The notes: generated from the sequence alone by a model not told the origin. 64,000 nt of DNA from UBA2160 sp964588665 (GCA_964588665.1 CAZPQQ010000001.1:73063-137062), one strand, 5' to 3'; counted from the stretch's first letter, positions 52,287 through 61,585 are shown. Made by a program: numbers and translations.

Positions 52287-53921
52287 CTAGAACCGAGACC
52301 TCTTGGACTCGAATCCGGCGTTGACGTCGATCAGCACTGTCTTGCCGTCGGCATTGAGCTTCTGCGCTTCGATGAGAGCGGGTCCCATCTCGTCAGGGGT
52401 CTTCACGACCAGGCCGGTGGCACCCATGGACTCAGCCATGTCGGCGTATTTGCCGCCCATGTTGGTCACACCGAATCGCTCCTGCGCGGCCTCGTAACCC
52501 GACGGGTAGGTCGCCATGCCCGCGTTGTTGAGCACAACCGTGGTGATCGGCGCCCCGATGCGAACGGACACTTCAATGTCGATGGACGAGTGGCCGAACG
52601 CTGCGTCGCCCATGAAGTTCAAGCAGAACTTGTCAGGGTGTGCGATTTTGGCCCCGATCATCAGAGGAATTCCGAAACCAAGGTGCGTGGTCTTGCCCCA
52701 ACCCACGTAGCCGCCTGGTGTGGTGGCATGGTAGAACGGGATGATCGTGTCCCTGGGCGTGCCGGCGTCGTGGGTGACGACGCTGTTGGCTTTGTCCAGG
52801 TTCTTGTCGATTTCGCCGATCACACGATAGTGGTTGAGGGGGTTTTCATCGGATGTCAAAAGCGGGGTCCAGTCGGCCATCCATTTGGTGCGGAGCTCCG
52901 CGATCCGTGCGGCGGCGTTGGTCGACCTGCCGCCTTCGCCGATGGCGGCCTTGACCTCGTCCAGCAGCATCTGGATAGTGACTTTGACGTCGCCGGGCAG
53001 ACCAACCTCGACAAACTCGTCCTTGTTGATTTCGTCGATGTTCTCGGTGTTGTGAATGATGGTCTTTCCCGGAGGAATCGCCTGTCCGTAGTTGGTCTTG
53101 GTCAGGCTGGTGCCCAACCCGAGCAGTACGTCGCTCTCTTTGAGCCAGGTGCTTGCCGGCAGGGTGGTCGCCCCGCTGCCAGCGCCCAGGGACAGCGCAT
53201 GATCCTCTGGGAAGGCGCTCTTGCCCTGCATCGTCGTGTAGACGGGCACGCCCGTCAGTTCAGCCAGCTCCTTGAGCTCCGCGCAAGCGTCGCCGAAGAG
53301 GACTCCGCCGCCCACCCAGATCACTGGGTTCTTGGCTGCCAGGAAGATTTTCACGGCGTCTTTGACGTCCGAGAGTGACGGCGAGACAATTGTCCGTTTG
53401 GCTGGCTTGTAATTTTCGATGACAGAGTCCGGCACTTCAGCGCCGCCGATGTCGCCAGGTGTTTCGACAGTCATGGGGCCGCCGTTGCCGTTACGCATGC
53501 CGTGGAACGCCCGGCGCAACACCGCTCCGACTTGGCTGGAGGCCATGATGGGCTCGGCGTGTTTTGAGATGGGGCTGTATACGTCCGAGACCAAGAAGCT
53601 TGGTCGCACGTTGCGACTGGCGAGAGGCGATCCGCCCGGAAGCAGCAGGATTGGGATGTTGTCCGCGTATGCCTGGGCGATGCCGCCCATCGCGTTTTCA
53701 GCGCCGGTCCCGCCCTGGGTGATGGTTATGCCGAACTTTTTGCGCCCGCTGGTTCGGCTATAGCCGTCGGCGGCCATTATCGCGCCGCGCTCGGTCCGGA
53801 ACATGTCCAGCCGGATGCCCTCGTTGGCGACGGCTTCGATGAGAGGATTGGACGGGAAGCACGATATCCACTCAACACCCTCAAGTTTAAGAATCTTCGC
53901 TATGGCTTGGTTGCCGTTCAA
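52287..53921 (-). CDS. Thiamine-pyrophosphate enzyme, acetolactate-synthase-like (paralogue)
   Basis: 544 residues, same layout as the enzyme at 50142: PYR domain R-T-E-R-G-A-I-M-A-A-D with the catalytic Glu, and PP domain N-F-M-G-D-A-A-F-G-H-S-S-I-D-I-E. Related to it along the full length, with conserved blocks such as H-D-A-G-x-P-R-D and W-G-K-x-T-x-L-G but many differences. TTG start at 53921 after GAAAGGAGATCAGC. Substrate unknown. Both are leftward and separated by 500 bases of repeats, so they may be separate transcripts. Confidence 0.88.
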   Translation of the reverse strand: MNGNQAIAKILKLEGVEWISCFPSNPLIEAVANEGIRLDMFRTERGAIMAADGYSRTSGRKKFGITITQGGTGAENAMGGIAQAYADNIPILLLPGGSPLASRNVRPSFLVSDVYSPISKHAEPIMASSQVGAVLRRAFHGMRNGNGGPMTVETPGDIGGAEVPDSVIENYKPAKRTIVSPSLSDVKDAVKIFLAAKNPVIWVGGGVLFGDACAELKELAELTGVPVYTTMQGKSAFPEDHALSLGAGSGATTLPASTWLKESDVLLGLGTSLTKTNYGQAIPPGKTIIHNTENIDEINKDEFVEVGLPGDVKVTIQMLLDEVKAAIGEGGRSTNAAARIAELRTKWMADWTPLLTSDENPLNHYRVIGEIDKNLDKANSVVTHDAGTPRDTIIPFYHATTPGGYVGWGKTTHLGFGIPLMIGAKIAHPDKFCLNFMGDAAFGHSSIDIEVSVRIGAPITTVVLNNAGMATYPSGYEAAQERFGVTNMGGKYADMAESMGATGLVVKTPDEMGPALIEAQKLNADGKTVLIDVNAGFESKRSRF

Positions 53922-54076
53922 GCTGATCTCCTTTCATGTCGGAGGCGTCATCCATGCGCCTGCGAAACTATCCGAATTACATGGGGCTGCGTTGTCCGCC
54001 CAGTGCGTAGGATACTCCATCGATTTAGGGCGGGCAACCATCCGACAGGTCCTTCGAGCAAGCCGCGATCGCATCG

Positions 54077-55216
54077 TCAACCAAGGTACGGTCGATAGAC
54101 TCGACCCGCCTTGACGGTGGCTACGTGCTCCAAGCGTTGGACGCCCTCGACCGACACGCCTTTTGAGTCGGTGAACGTGAACTTTCCCTCGGCGAGCCGA
54201 GCGACGACGGCGTCGCCCTCCGCGCCGGGCTTGAGCGTCCCCAGACTGCCGCTTTCGCCGATGATGGCCGCCGTCGAAGACGTGCTTAGCCGGATGACCT
54301 CGTCCAGCGACAGGCCCAGGTGCAGGAACTTCGAGAGCGTTTCGAGCTGGTTGTGCACGGGACCGGCGATGTTGTGGACGTGGAGGTCGCTGCTGATGTT
54401 TCCGGGCATGAACCCGCGCGAGAGGGCTCGTTCCGCAACGTCGAAGGAGAAGCTCCCCGCTCCGTGGCCGATGTCGAAGACAACGCCGCTGTTCTGCGCT
54501 TCGATTATGCCGGGCAACACGCGGCCGGCGTCGTCCAGCACGCCGTGGTCGTTGCCGTGGTAGGCGTGGGTGACGACATCGCCCGGGCGAAGCAACGCGA
54601 CCAGCTCCTCCATCGGAGTTCGTGTGTTTCCGACGTGGATCATCACGAACGAGTCGAGCGCCTCGGCAGCCTCGATGGCGCGCTTCAGCGCCGCGACGTC
54701 GTTGTCCGCCGCCAACGGCCGGCTGAGCCGAACCTTTATCCCCAGGATGCGATCGCGATTCAAACGTCCGGCGCCGACCGCCTCTTCGACGTCGGCCCAC
54801 CGCAGATCCTCGAGCTCGCCGATCTTCGGGGATATCATGCCCATCGACGAAATGTTGAGCAGGGCGTAAAGCCGTGTGGCGGACCGCTCGATGACGTAGC
54901 GGCGAAACGCGGGGAACGTCCACGCGCCGGCGGAGCCCGCGTCGACCGCGGTGGTCACGCCCTGGGCGACCTGAGTGGGGTCTGGCTCGATGCCGTAGTG
55001 ACCCACGCCCCAGTAGACGTGGACGTGAAGGTCCACCAATCCGGGAGCGACGATCGTGTCCGACGCGTCGAGCACCTCGTCGGCTGAGCCCTCCGAGATG
55101 CTTCGCTCGACCGCGGCGACCCTGCCGCCAGCGAATGCGACGTCGCGCCGGCCGTTCAGCGATTGGGACGGGTCCACCACGGTCCCGTTCTTGACTAGAA
55201 GATCGTATTCGGCCAT
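54077..55216 (-). CDS. Amidohydrolase/deacetylase-family metallohydrolase
   Basis: 379 residues, TIM-barrel metallohydrolase. The metal motif is V-D-L-H-V-H-V-Y-W-G; the bridging carboxylated Lys is in I-L-G-I-K-V-R; later His residues are in F-V-M-I-H-V-G-N and V-V-T-H-A-Y-H-G, and S-S-D-L-H-V-H provides the catalytic Asp. Close in type to the EF_0837-like D-amino-acylase/deacetylase group. Substrate unknown. ATG at 55216 with GGAG upstream. Divergent from the phosphonate cluster. Confidence 0.88.
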   Translation of the reverse strand: MAEYDLLVKNGTVVDPSQSLNGRRDVAFAGGRVAAVERSISEGSADEVLDASDTIVAPGLVDLHVHVYWGVGHYGIEPDPTQVAQGVTTAVDAGSAGAWTFPAFRRYVIERSATRLYALLNISSMGMISPKIGELEDLRWADVEEAVGAGRLNRDRILGIKVRLSRPLAADNDVAALKRAIEAAEALDSFVMIHVGNTRTPMEELVALLRPGDVVTHAYHGNDHGVLDDAGRVLPGIIEAQNSGVVFDIGHGAGSFSFDVAERALSRGFMPGNISSDLHVHNIAGPVHNQLETLSKFLHLGLSLDEVIRLSTSSTAAIIGESGSLGTLKPGAEGDAVVARLAEGKFTFTDSKGVSVEGVQRLEHVATVKAGRVYRPYLG

Positions 55217-55633
55217 GACTCATCTCCAACGGAAGTGGTTTGGCGGTCGACGAAGGGAAGTTGTCCCGGAGGCTCTCCGGGCATTGTACCTCCCCCGCGT
55301 CGCCGTGTTGGCGGGACCGCCAACAGGCGCTGTCCCCGACTCAAACGGACTGGGGGACGGTCGCGGAGCGCCTCAAATGTGCGTTTGGGTCGCATACGTG
55401 GTACATTAACTTTCAGTCCTCCCTCCGTTCAGCAGTCGGTCCACGATGTTTTCGGCACAGGGCCGGAAATCATTTTCGAGCGTGTACGTCGTGGCGACGC
55501 ATTGAACGACATTTCGGAGATTCCCAACCCCACGGATTTGTACGCGCCTGTTGCGGGTGAGGATTGTGTAGTGGACCAGGTCACGGCGGAGCTTCATGCT
55601 GTCGCCCCCGGGCCGGAAGGAAGTGAACAGGTC
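55217..55633. other. Divergent intergenic region upstream of the phosphonate cluster
   Basis: Frame continues open upstream of 55634 but lacks PEP-mutase homology and a better start. Expected to carry promoters in both directions. Confidence 0.4.
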
Positions 55634-57382
55634 ATGGTAATTGAAACGAGAGTCACACCCGGACGACGGCTTCGTGCGCTCATTGAGCGCATCAACGACC
55701 GAGGATTCGTGCGCATGCTGGAGACCCACAGCGGCCTGAGCGGGATCATAGCCGAGAACACTGCCGTTGAACGAGATGGAGTCACCCTCGAGTACGACGG
55801 CTTCTGGGAGAGCAGCCTCACCGACTCGGCCACCAAAGGTTATCCCGACGCTTCAATCGTAGGAAACGACTCCCGCATACACACGATAGACGAGGTACTC
55901 AACGTAACGAGTAAGCCCATCATCGTCGACGGAGACACGGGAGGCGATCCCGCCCAGTTCCGATACCTCGTCAGACACCTGGAGCGACTCGGGGTGTCTG
56001 CTGTCATCATCGAAGACAAGGTGTACCCCAAACGCAACAGCCTGGACGCTTCCGCGAGCCAGTCGTTGGAAGACCCCGAGGCGTTTGCAGCCAAGATTCA
56101 GGCAGGCCGAGAGGTCAGGGCATCCGACGACTTCCTGGTAATCGCCCGCCTGGAGAGCCTCATCGCCGGCGTTGGGCTCCAAGATGCGCTGGAAAGGGCC
56201 GAGCAGTACATCGTCGCCGGCGCCGACGGAATCATGATTCACACCAGCAAACGAGACCCGGAGGAGATCCTCGCCTTTGCGGAAGCGTACAAGCCTCTCT
56301 GTCGTCGCCTGGGGAGGCGCCCTGTATTGGTTAGCGTGCCGACGACGTACAACTCCATCTCGGACACGGAGCTCGTCGCCGCTGGATTCAACATCATCAT
56401 CCACGCCAACCACATGCTGCGGGCGTCGCATAGAGCCATGAAAGAGGTGGCGCAAAAGATTCTGGAGAGCGACCGCAGCATGGAAGTCGACCCTTTCATC
56501 ACGTCCACGGCCGAGATTTTCGCCACGGTCGGGTTCGATCTGGTCACCGAGAGAGACCGGAAGGCCTCACTGGTGCAACGGCTCAGCGCCATCATTCCCG
56601 CCGCCGGCAGGGACGCCGCATTCCCGGACAGGCCAAAGTCTCTGATTCAGGTAGCCGGCCGGCACATATTGGACTACCAGTTGGAAGCTGTCCGCAGGAC
56701 TGGCATGAACAAGATCGTGGTGGTCCGAGGTCACGAAGGGCAGCAGTTCGGCGCCCGGTACGCGGATGAGACAATCACCTTCTGCGAGAATCCGAACTAT
56801 GAGGATACTTTCGACCTGTACTCACTCTTTCAGGCTGAGGAACACATGCAGCGGGGATTTGTCCTCGTCTACTCGGACATCCTGTTCAACCATGAGATTC
56901 TTCAGAAGCTCGTTGACACGGGAGAGGACATCATTCTGGCGATGGACGGATCCTACCAGTATCACATGCACGAAAATGACAAGCGCCTCGATCTTGCCAT
57001 AAGCGCGAACAGGCGCGTGGTCCACCATCGGAGCCTTCAGCCGACGGCGTTGACGGAGATCTCCCGGCTCGGCAAGGACATCGACAGAGAAGTGGCGGAT
57101 TACGAGTTCGTCGGCATTGCCTACTTCTCCGAGCAAGGCGCCAAGATCCTGATGGACGCCTACAAAGATTGCCAGCGGACTGCGCGAGGAGCGTTCCACG
57201 AGGCTGGATCGTTCAACATGGCATCCGTCACGGACCTGTTGCAGGAGCTGATAAACAGAGACGTCACCGTCCACGGCCTAGAAATCCACAAAGGCTGGCT
57301 GGAGATTCACAACCAACGGGATATCGCAGTCGCTGAGAGCGAGATGCTGCCCATGGCGTCCGCCGTCCCAGTCGCGGACTAA
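55634..57382 (+). CDS. PEP mutase fused to a nucleotidyltransferase-like domain
   Basis: 582 residues. Residues 1-310 are PEP mutase: S-G-L-S-G-I-I-A-E, I-V-D-G-D-T-G-G and E-D-K-V-Y-P-K-R-N-S (127-136), the PEP mutase signature. It forms the C-P bond, turning PEP into phosphonopyruvate. From about 315 to the end is a sugar-nucleotidyltransferase fold (I-I-P-A-A-G then P-K-S-L-I), whose Gly-rich loop is shortened relative to G-x-G-x-R. ATG at 55634 with GGAAGGAAG upstream; a longer N-terminus is less likely. First gene of a phosphonate operon. Confidence 0.9.
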   Translation: MVIETRVTPGRRLRALIERINDRGFVRMLETHSGLSGIIAENTAVERDGVTLEYDGFWESSLTDSATKGYPDASIVGNDSRIHTIDEVLNVTSKPIIVDGDTGGDPAQFRYLVRHLERLGVSAVIIEDKVYPKRNSLDASASQSLEDPEAFAAKIQAGREVRASDDFLVIARLESLIAGVGLQDALERAEQYIVAGADGIMIHTSKRDPEEILAFAEAYKPLCRRLGRRPVLVSVPTTYNSISDTELVAAGFNIIIHANHMLRASHRAMKEVAQKILESDRSMEVDPFITSTAEIFATVGFDLVTERDRKASLVQRLSAIIPAAGRDAAFPDRPKSLIQVAGRHILDYQLEAVRRTGMNKIVVVRGHEGQQFGARYADETITFCENPNYEDTFDLYSLFQAEEHMQRGFVLVYSDILFNHEILQKLVDTGEDIILAMDGSYQYHMHENDKRLDLAISANRRVVHHRSLQPTALTEISRLGKDIDREVADYEFVGIAYFSEQGAKILMDAYKDCQRTARGAFHEAGSFNMASVTDLLQELINRDVTVHGLEIHKGWLEIHNQRDIAVAESEMLPMASAVPVAD

Positions 57383-57436
57383 GCTGCGTCCTATGCAACG
57401 TCGACAAGATTTGAAGTTCAAGAATTCGGAGGCTCT

Positions 57437-57931
57437 ATGGATGCCCAAACGTTTTGGGACGCTCTGAAAAGTCGCGGAATCACCTTCTTTTCAGGCGTGC
57501 CCGATTCCACTTTTCGTTCGGCATACAACGCCATGGCAGCGGACCCTGAAATCCGCTATGTCTCAGCAGTGCGCGAAGATGTCGCCTTGGGAGTGGCCAG
57601 TGCTGCTTATTTTGTAGGGCGACGCGCCGGCGTAATCATGCAGAACTCAGGGATAGGCAACGTCGTGAACCCGCTGACGTCCTTCAGCCTGATGTACAAG
57701 ATACCGGTGCTGCTCATCGTCGGCTGGCGAGGCTACGGCGGGCCGCCCAACGATGCGCCGGAGCACTGGATCATGGGCGAAAAGTCCGCGGAGTTCTTCG
57801 ACCTGCTGGACATGCCCAACGAAACACTTGAACCGGACAATCTCGATTCCGCCCTCGATCGGCTGCTGGCAGCGATGGACGACCGCTCGACGCCGGGTGC
57901 GCTGTTGGTACGCGCCGGGGTGATCGAATGA
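57437..57931 (+). CDS. Phosphonopyruvate decarboxylase, N-terminal (PYR) subunit
   Basis: 164 residues matching the PYR domain of phosphonopyruvate/sulfopyruvate decarboxylase. G-V-P-D-S-T-F-R and V-R-E-D-V-A-L-G-V-A-S-A (catalytic Glu region) are present, with N-S-G-I-G-N-V-V-N-P and G-W-R-G-Y-G-G-P-P-N-D-A-P-E-H, typical of this family. The product would be phosphonoacetaldehyde. The central domain seen in fused enzymes is absent. ATG at 57437 after GGAGGCTCT. The next gene supplies the PP half. Confidence 0.9.
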   Translation: MDAQTFWDALKSRGITFFSGVPDSTFRSAYNAMAADPEIRYVSAVREDVALGVASAAYFVGRRAGVIMQNSGIGNVVNPLTSFSLMYKIPVLLIVGWRGYGGPPNDAPEHWIMGEKSAEFFDLLDMPNETLEPDNLDSALDRLLAAMDDRSTPGALLVRAGVIE

Positions 57932-58500
57932 TCGACCGATACCAAGCCATCGTGAGAATCCTGGAGGGCGTGAAGCCCAGCGATCTGGTTCTGAGCACAA
58001 CGGGGATGATTTCACGTGAGGTGTTCACGGCTGACGACCGCCCGGCGAATTTCTACATGATCGGTTCCATGGGACTTCTTTCGTCATTTGGGCTGGGTCT
58101 AGCGATGCTCTCCCCTGAACAAAAAGTGTACGTGCTGGAGGGCGACGGTAGCGCCCTGATGAGCCTGGGAACGTTGCCTCTCATCGCCACCGAGCGTCCT
58201 GCGAACCTAGTTCACATCATCCTGGACAACGAGGCATACGAATCGACCGGCGCCCAGCCGTCGATCAGTTCCCATGTCGACCTGGCTGAGATCGGTCGAA
58301 GCGCCGGCTACCCCCAAGTGGTCCGAGTGGACGACATAGAAGGCTTGGAGGGCACCATAGCGGAGTATGCCGGCGAAGACGGCCCCTACTTGGTCGTCGT
58401 GAAGTCCGGCATCGCTCCTGTCGAAGGCATCGGACGGGTCTCCCACTCTCCCACCGAGATCAGAGACCGGTTCGAATCCTCCGTGCAGAAGGAGAGCTGA
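57928..58500 (+). CDS. Phosphonopyruvate decarboxylase, C-terminal (PP) subunit
   Basis: 190 residues, TPP-binding domain with G-D-G-S-A-L-M-S-L-G-T-L-P and N-E-A-Y-E-S-T-G-A-Q-P-S-I, as in phosphonopyruvate decarboxylase. Overlaps the PYR-subunit gene by four bases (ATGA), so the two are made together. Together they form the active site at the interface. Confidence 0.9.
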   Translation: MIDRYQAIVRILEGVKPSDLVLSTTGMISREVFTADDRPANFYMIGSMGLLSSFGLGLAMLSPEQKVYVLEGDGSALMSLGTLPLIATERPANLVHIILDNEAYESTGAQPSISSHVDLAEIGRSAGYPQVVRVDDIEGLEGTIAEYAGEDGPYLVVVKSGIAPVEGIGRVSHSPTEIRDRFESSVQKES

Positions 58501-58505
58501 GAGCA

Positions 58506-59576
58506 GTGCTAATACTTTCGCCAGGTCCCGCCAACATCACCGAGAGCGTCCGCGCCGCTATGACGCTGCCGGACATCGGCCACCGGGACACGGAGTTCCG
58601 GGCCATTCTCCGAGACGTTCGAGCCATGCTCCTCGATGCATGCGGCGTGTCCGACGGATACACCAGCGTCGTTCTGACGGGCTCCGGCACCACTGGCATC
58701 GAGAGCTCGTTGACCGCGATGAACGACGTGTCGACAGGCATCCTGATACTCGCCAACGGCTCTTATGGAGAGAGAGCAGCCAAGGTCGCCAGCGTGTTCG
58801 ACCTGCCGCACGAGACGATGGATTTCGGGTGGACCGGCCAACTGGACCTCGATGCGATCGAAGAGAAGTGCCGCAGCACCAGCGCGGACACGATCTACTT
58901 GATTCACCACGAGACAACAACCGGGATGCTGAACCCGTTGAGAGAGATTGCGGCTATCGGCAAGCGGTACGACAAGTGGGTCATCGTGGACGCGGTCAGC
59001 AGTGTATGCGGCGAAGAGATCGACATGCCAGGCTGGGGAGTCGATCTGGTCATGGGCTCAGCCAACAAGTGCATCCGAGGCGTCCCGGGCGCCGCCTTCG
59101 TCGTCGTGAACGACCGATTGGCCGAGGTCATGCGTGGTCGGAAGCAGGTCGCATTTGTGACGGACTTGGTCACGCATCTGGAGCAAGAAGAAAAGGGGGA
59201 GACGCCCTTTACCCCCGCGGTTCAGGTCTTCGCAGCCTTCCGCGCTGCCTTGGAGGAGCTGCTGGAAGAAGGCGTTGACAGCCGAATAGCCCATTACGAA
59301 CGTATAGCGACCGTGCTGCGAAACGGTCTTGCCGAGCTGGGTCTGGAGTTGCTCCTCCCTCGTGATTGGTACTCCAACACCATGACGTCGATCCGCATGC
59401 CGGAAGGCTTCACGTACGCGAGCCTCCACCATCCGCTGAAGGATCAGGGCTATCTCATCTATAACGCCCAGGGTTCCTTTCAGGAGAAGATGTTCCGCCT
59501 GGGGACCGTGGGGGTGATGACCGAAGACGACATCCGAGGGTTCCTGAACGCGCTGGGAAGAGTGCTGGCAAAATGA
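58506..59576 (+). CDS. Class V aminotransferase, 2-aminoethylphosphonate transaminase-like
   Basis: 356 residues of the alanine-glyoxylate/AEP transaminase fold. S-P-G-P-A-N-I-T near the N-terminus binds PLP phosphate; V-D-A-V-S-S-V-C-G and G-S-A-N-K-C-I-R-G-V-P-G carry the Asp and Schiff-base Lys. In this context it likely makes 2-aminoethylphosphonate from phosphonoacetaldehyde. GTG at 58506, five bases after the decarboxylase stop. The next gene overlaps its end (ATGA). Confidence 0.9.
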   Translation: MLILSPGPANITESVRAAMTLPDIGHRDTEFRAILRDVRAMLLDACGVSDGYTSVVLTGSGTTGIESSLTAMNDVSTGILILANGSYGERAAKVASVFDLPHETMDFGWTGQLDLDAIEEKCRSTSADTIYLIHHETTTGMLNPLREIAAIGKRYDKWVIVDAVSSVCGEEIDMPGWGVDLVMGSANKCIRGVPGAAFVVVNDRLAEVMRGRKQVAFVTDLVTHLEQEEKGETPFTPAVQVFAAFRAALEELLEEGVDSRIAHYERIATVLRNGLAELGLELLLPRDWYSNTMTSIRMPEGFTYASLHHPLKDQGYLIYNAQGSFQEKMFRLGTVGVMTEDDIRGFLNALGRVLAK

Positions 59577-60304
59577 TTGGGGTCATCCTGGCGGCGGGAG
59601 TAGGACGCCGATTGCGAGACCATACCGACGAACCGAAGTGTCTTCTGAACTTCGGCGGCCGGTCCCTCATCCACCGATACCTGGATGCGCTGTCAGAGCC
59701 GGAGACCGGCGTCACGGAAGTCGGGATCGTCGTCGGATACAAGGGCGATCTCATCAAACGGCACGTGCAAGAGCACGCCTTCGGAGGTGCCGTCAGCTTC
59801 GCGACGAACCCTCGGTACGAAAAAGGGAGCGCCCTTTCTCTTTTGGCTGCATACGAGCACTTTGACATTAACAGCGACACCCTTCTGATGGACGGCGACG
59901 TCTACTTCGAGCCGCGGCTTATGCGCCGGCTCATGAAGTCGTCGGACCCGAACATCATGCTGGTTGATTCTTCTTCGGTGAACACCGGAGAAGAGATCAT
60001 GATGGGCGTCAACAATGGTCGCGTCGCGGCAGTTGGCCGCGGCATGGACGGTGTGTTCGACCTCCATGGGGAGTGGATAGGGTTCATGAAGATGGACGGG
60101 GACGGCAGCCAAGAATTCCTTGGCGCCGTGAGGCAGGTCGTCGAAGATCAAGGCGACGGCGTCGGGTATGAAGACGCAATCCACCGCCTCTGCAACACCG
60201 TGTCTATGGGGTGCGAACAGGTTCACGACCTGAGATGGATTGAGATCGACACCCCTGAGGACGTTGAACGGGCAAGGTCTCTCGCCGAGCAAACCTCTGC
60301 CTGA
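59573..60304 (+). CDS. Cytidylyltransferase-like nucleotidyltransferase
   Basis: 243 residues, a stand-alone nucleotidyltransferase: L-A-A-G-V-G-R-R-L plus E-P-K-C-L-L and D-G-D-V-Y-F with the metal Asp. Similar to phosphocholine and AEP cytidylyltransferases. Coupled to the transaminase by a four-base overlap. Likely activates 2-aminoethylphosphonate with CTP, as PntC-type enzymes do; the exact nucleotide is inference. Confidence 0.85.
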   Translation: MIGVILAAGVGRRLRDHTDEPKCLLNFGGRSLIHRYLDALSEPETGVTEVGIVVGYKGDLIKRHVQEHAFGGAVSFATNPRYEKGSALSLLAAYEHFDINSDTLLMDGDVYFEPRLMRRLMKSSDPNIMLVDSSSVNTGEEIMMGVNNGRVAAVGRGMDGVFDLHGEWIGFMKMDGDGSQEFLGAVRQVVEDQGDGVGYEDAIHRLCNTVSMGCEQVHDLRWIEIDTPEDVERARSLAEQTSA

Positions 60305-60594
60305 CGTTTCACCTCGTGCCGGCCATGGACTGGTCAGCCGGCAACCTCGCAATTGTCGATGTCACGTTCGCGCATCGACGGCGGCTTGGGCCGCGCTAGC
60401 CAATTCTTCCGGCGATCATTCATCGGCCGCAATGCAGGGCGCTATCCCGGCATTCTCGCTGAGCCGTGATGTTGAAGCCTTGCTCGATTTCGGTCGACGG
60501 CCGGGATCGGATACTGTCTTGATTATGCCTCAGTGCACCTGTTCGTTATTGGATCATTCGTCGTTCCGGTCGGTTCCGGATGTCAGGAGGAAAT

Positions 60595-61476
60595 ATGGTT
60601 TCTGAAAGTGGATCGGATGAGGCGGCCCTACTGAAGTCGTACGAGAACTTGCAAAGCATTGACCCGGCGATCGCCAAAGAGAGACTCAAGGAAGCGAAAG
60701 AGATAATGGATGGATTCGGGGTGCCCTTCTGGCTTCGGCAGGGCACCTGTCTCGGAGCCGTCAGAGACAACGACTTCATCCCATGGGACGACGACATCGA
60801 TCTGGGATGCGTGCTCGGCCTAAACGGTCTCACCGAAGATCAGATCAACCCCATCGTGCAGGGCTTCAGAGAGCAGGGATATTTCGTCGAAGTGGAATAC
60901 TCCGACCGCGAAATCTCCGCGGGAATGATAAAGAACTCGGTTCGAGTTGACCTGACCTTCTTTCATATCATCGACGACAGCATCTTCCATTTTCCAATGA
61001 TCTGGATGCCCGCCCGGTTGTTCGCCGACCTCAAACCGATCGAGTTCAAGGGTGATATCCATTTTGTGCCGAATCCGCCCGAGGAGTACCTGGAAACGAA
61101 ATACGGTCCGAACTGGACGACGCCGAAACAGGACGGTTACGAAAGAGACGTCTTCGCGCAGATAGCGAAGGCGCCTGCCGCCATTTTCGAAACCGCCCCG
61201 GGGCATCCGTTGACGAAGATTCGTATTCTCGATCTGCAAAATGAGGTCGTCGTAGATGCTGAGGTGTCGATTGTCGGGGTGGCCGAAGCGCGCACCGACG
61301 GCGAAGGCTACGTCGAGTTCAATCTGCCCTTCAAAGACTTCTACGCCGTCGTGGTCAAACACGGAGATCACGAGGAAATCCTCTACCAAGAAATCCTGAC
61401 CCCTGGGAATTCGTACACCTACACGCCCGACCCCGCCAGGCCCAGCGGGCGGTACATAGCGATGAGCGAGGGGTGA
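60595..61476 (+). CDS. LicD-family transferase with an extra C-terminal beta-sandwich domain
   Basis: 293 residues. LicD core: L-R-Q-G-T-C-L-G-A-V-R and F-I-P-W-D-D-D-I-D-L-G, the family signature; LicD transfers phosphocholine to surface glycans. Residues from about 190 (K-I-R-I-L-D-L-Q-N through N-S-Y-T-Y-T-P) form a carboxypeptidase-regulatory-like or Ig-like domain not usual in LicD. ATG at 60595 with AGGAGG upstream. In this operon the likely donor is CMP-2-aminoethylphosphonate. Confidence 0.88.
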   Translation: MVSESGSDEAALLKSYENLQSIDPAIAKERLKEAKEIMDGFGVPFWLRQGTCLGAVRDNDFIPWDDDIDLGCVLGLNGLTEDQINPIVQGFREQGYFVEVEYSDREISAGMIKNSVRVDLTFFHIIDDSIFHFPMIWMPARLFADLKPIEFKGDIHFVPNPPEEYLETKYGPNWTTPKQDGYERDVFAQIAKAPAAIFETAPGHPLTKIRILDLQNEVVVDAEVSIVGVAEARTDGEGYVEFNLPFKDFYAVVVKHGDHEEILYQEILTPGNSYTYTPDPARPSGRYIAMSEG

Positions 61477-61585
61477 GTTTCGGTCGCTGGGACCTTGCCG
61501 TTGGCGGATACGCCATCGCGTCGCCGCGTCAAGGCGTCTGCGTCTCCTGTGCTATCATCGGGCGAAACTCGATGGCAGGTGAGCG

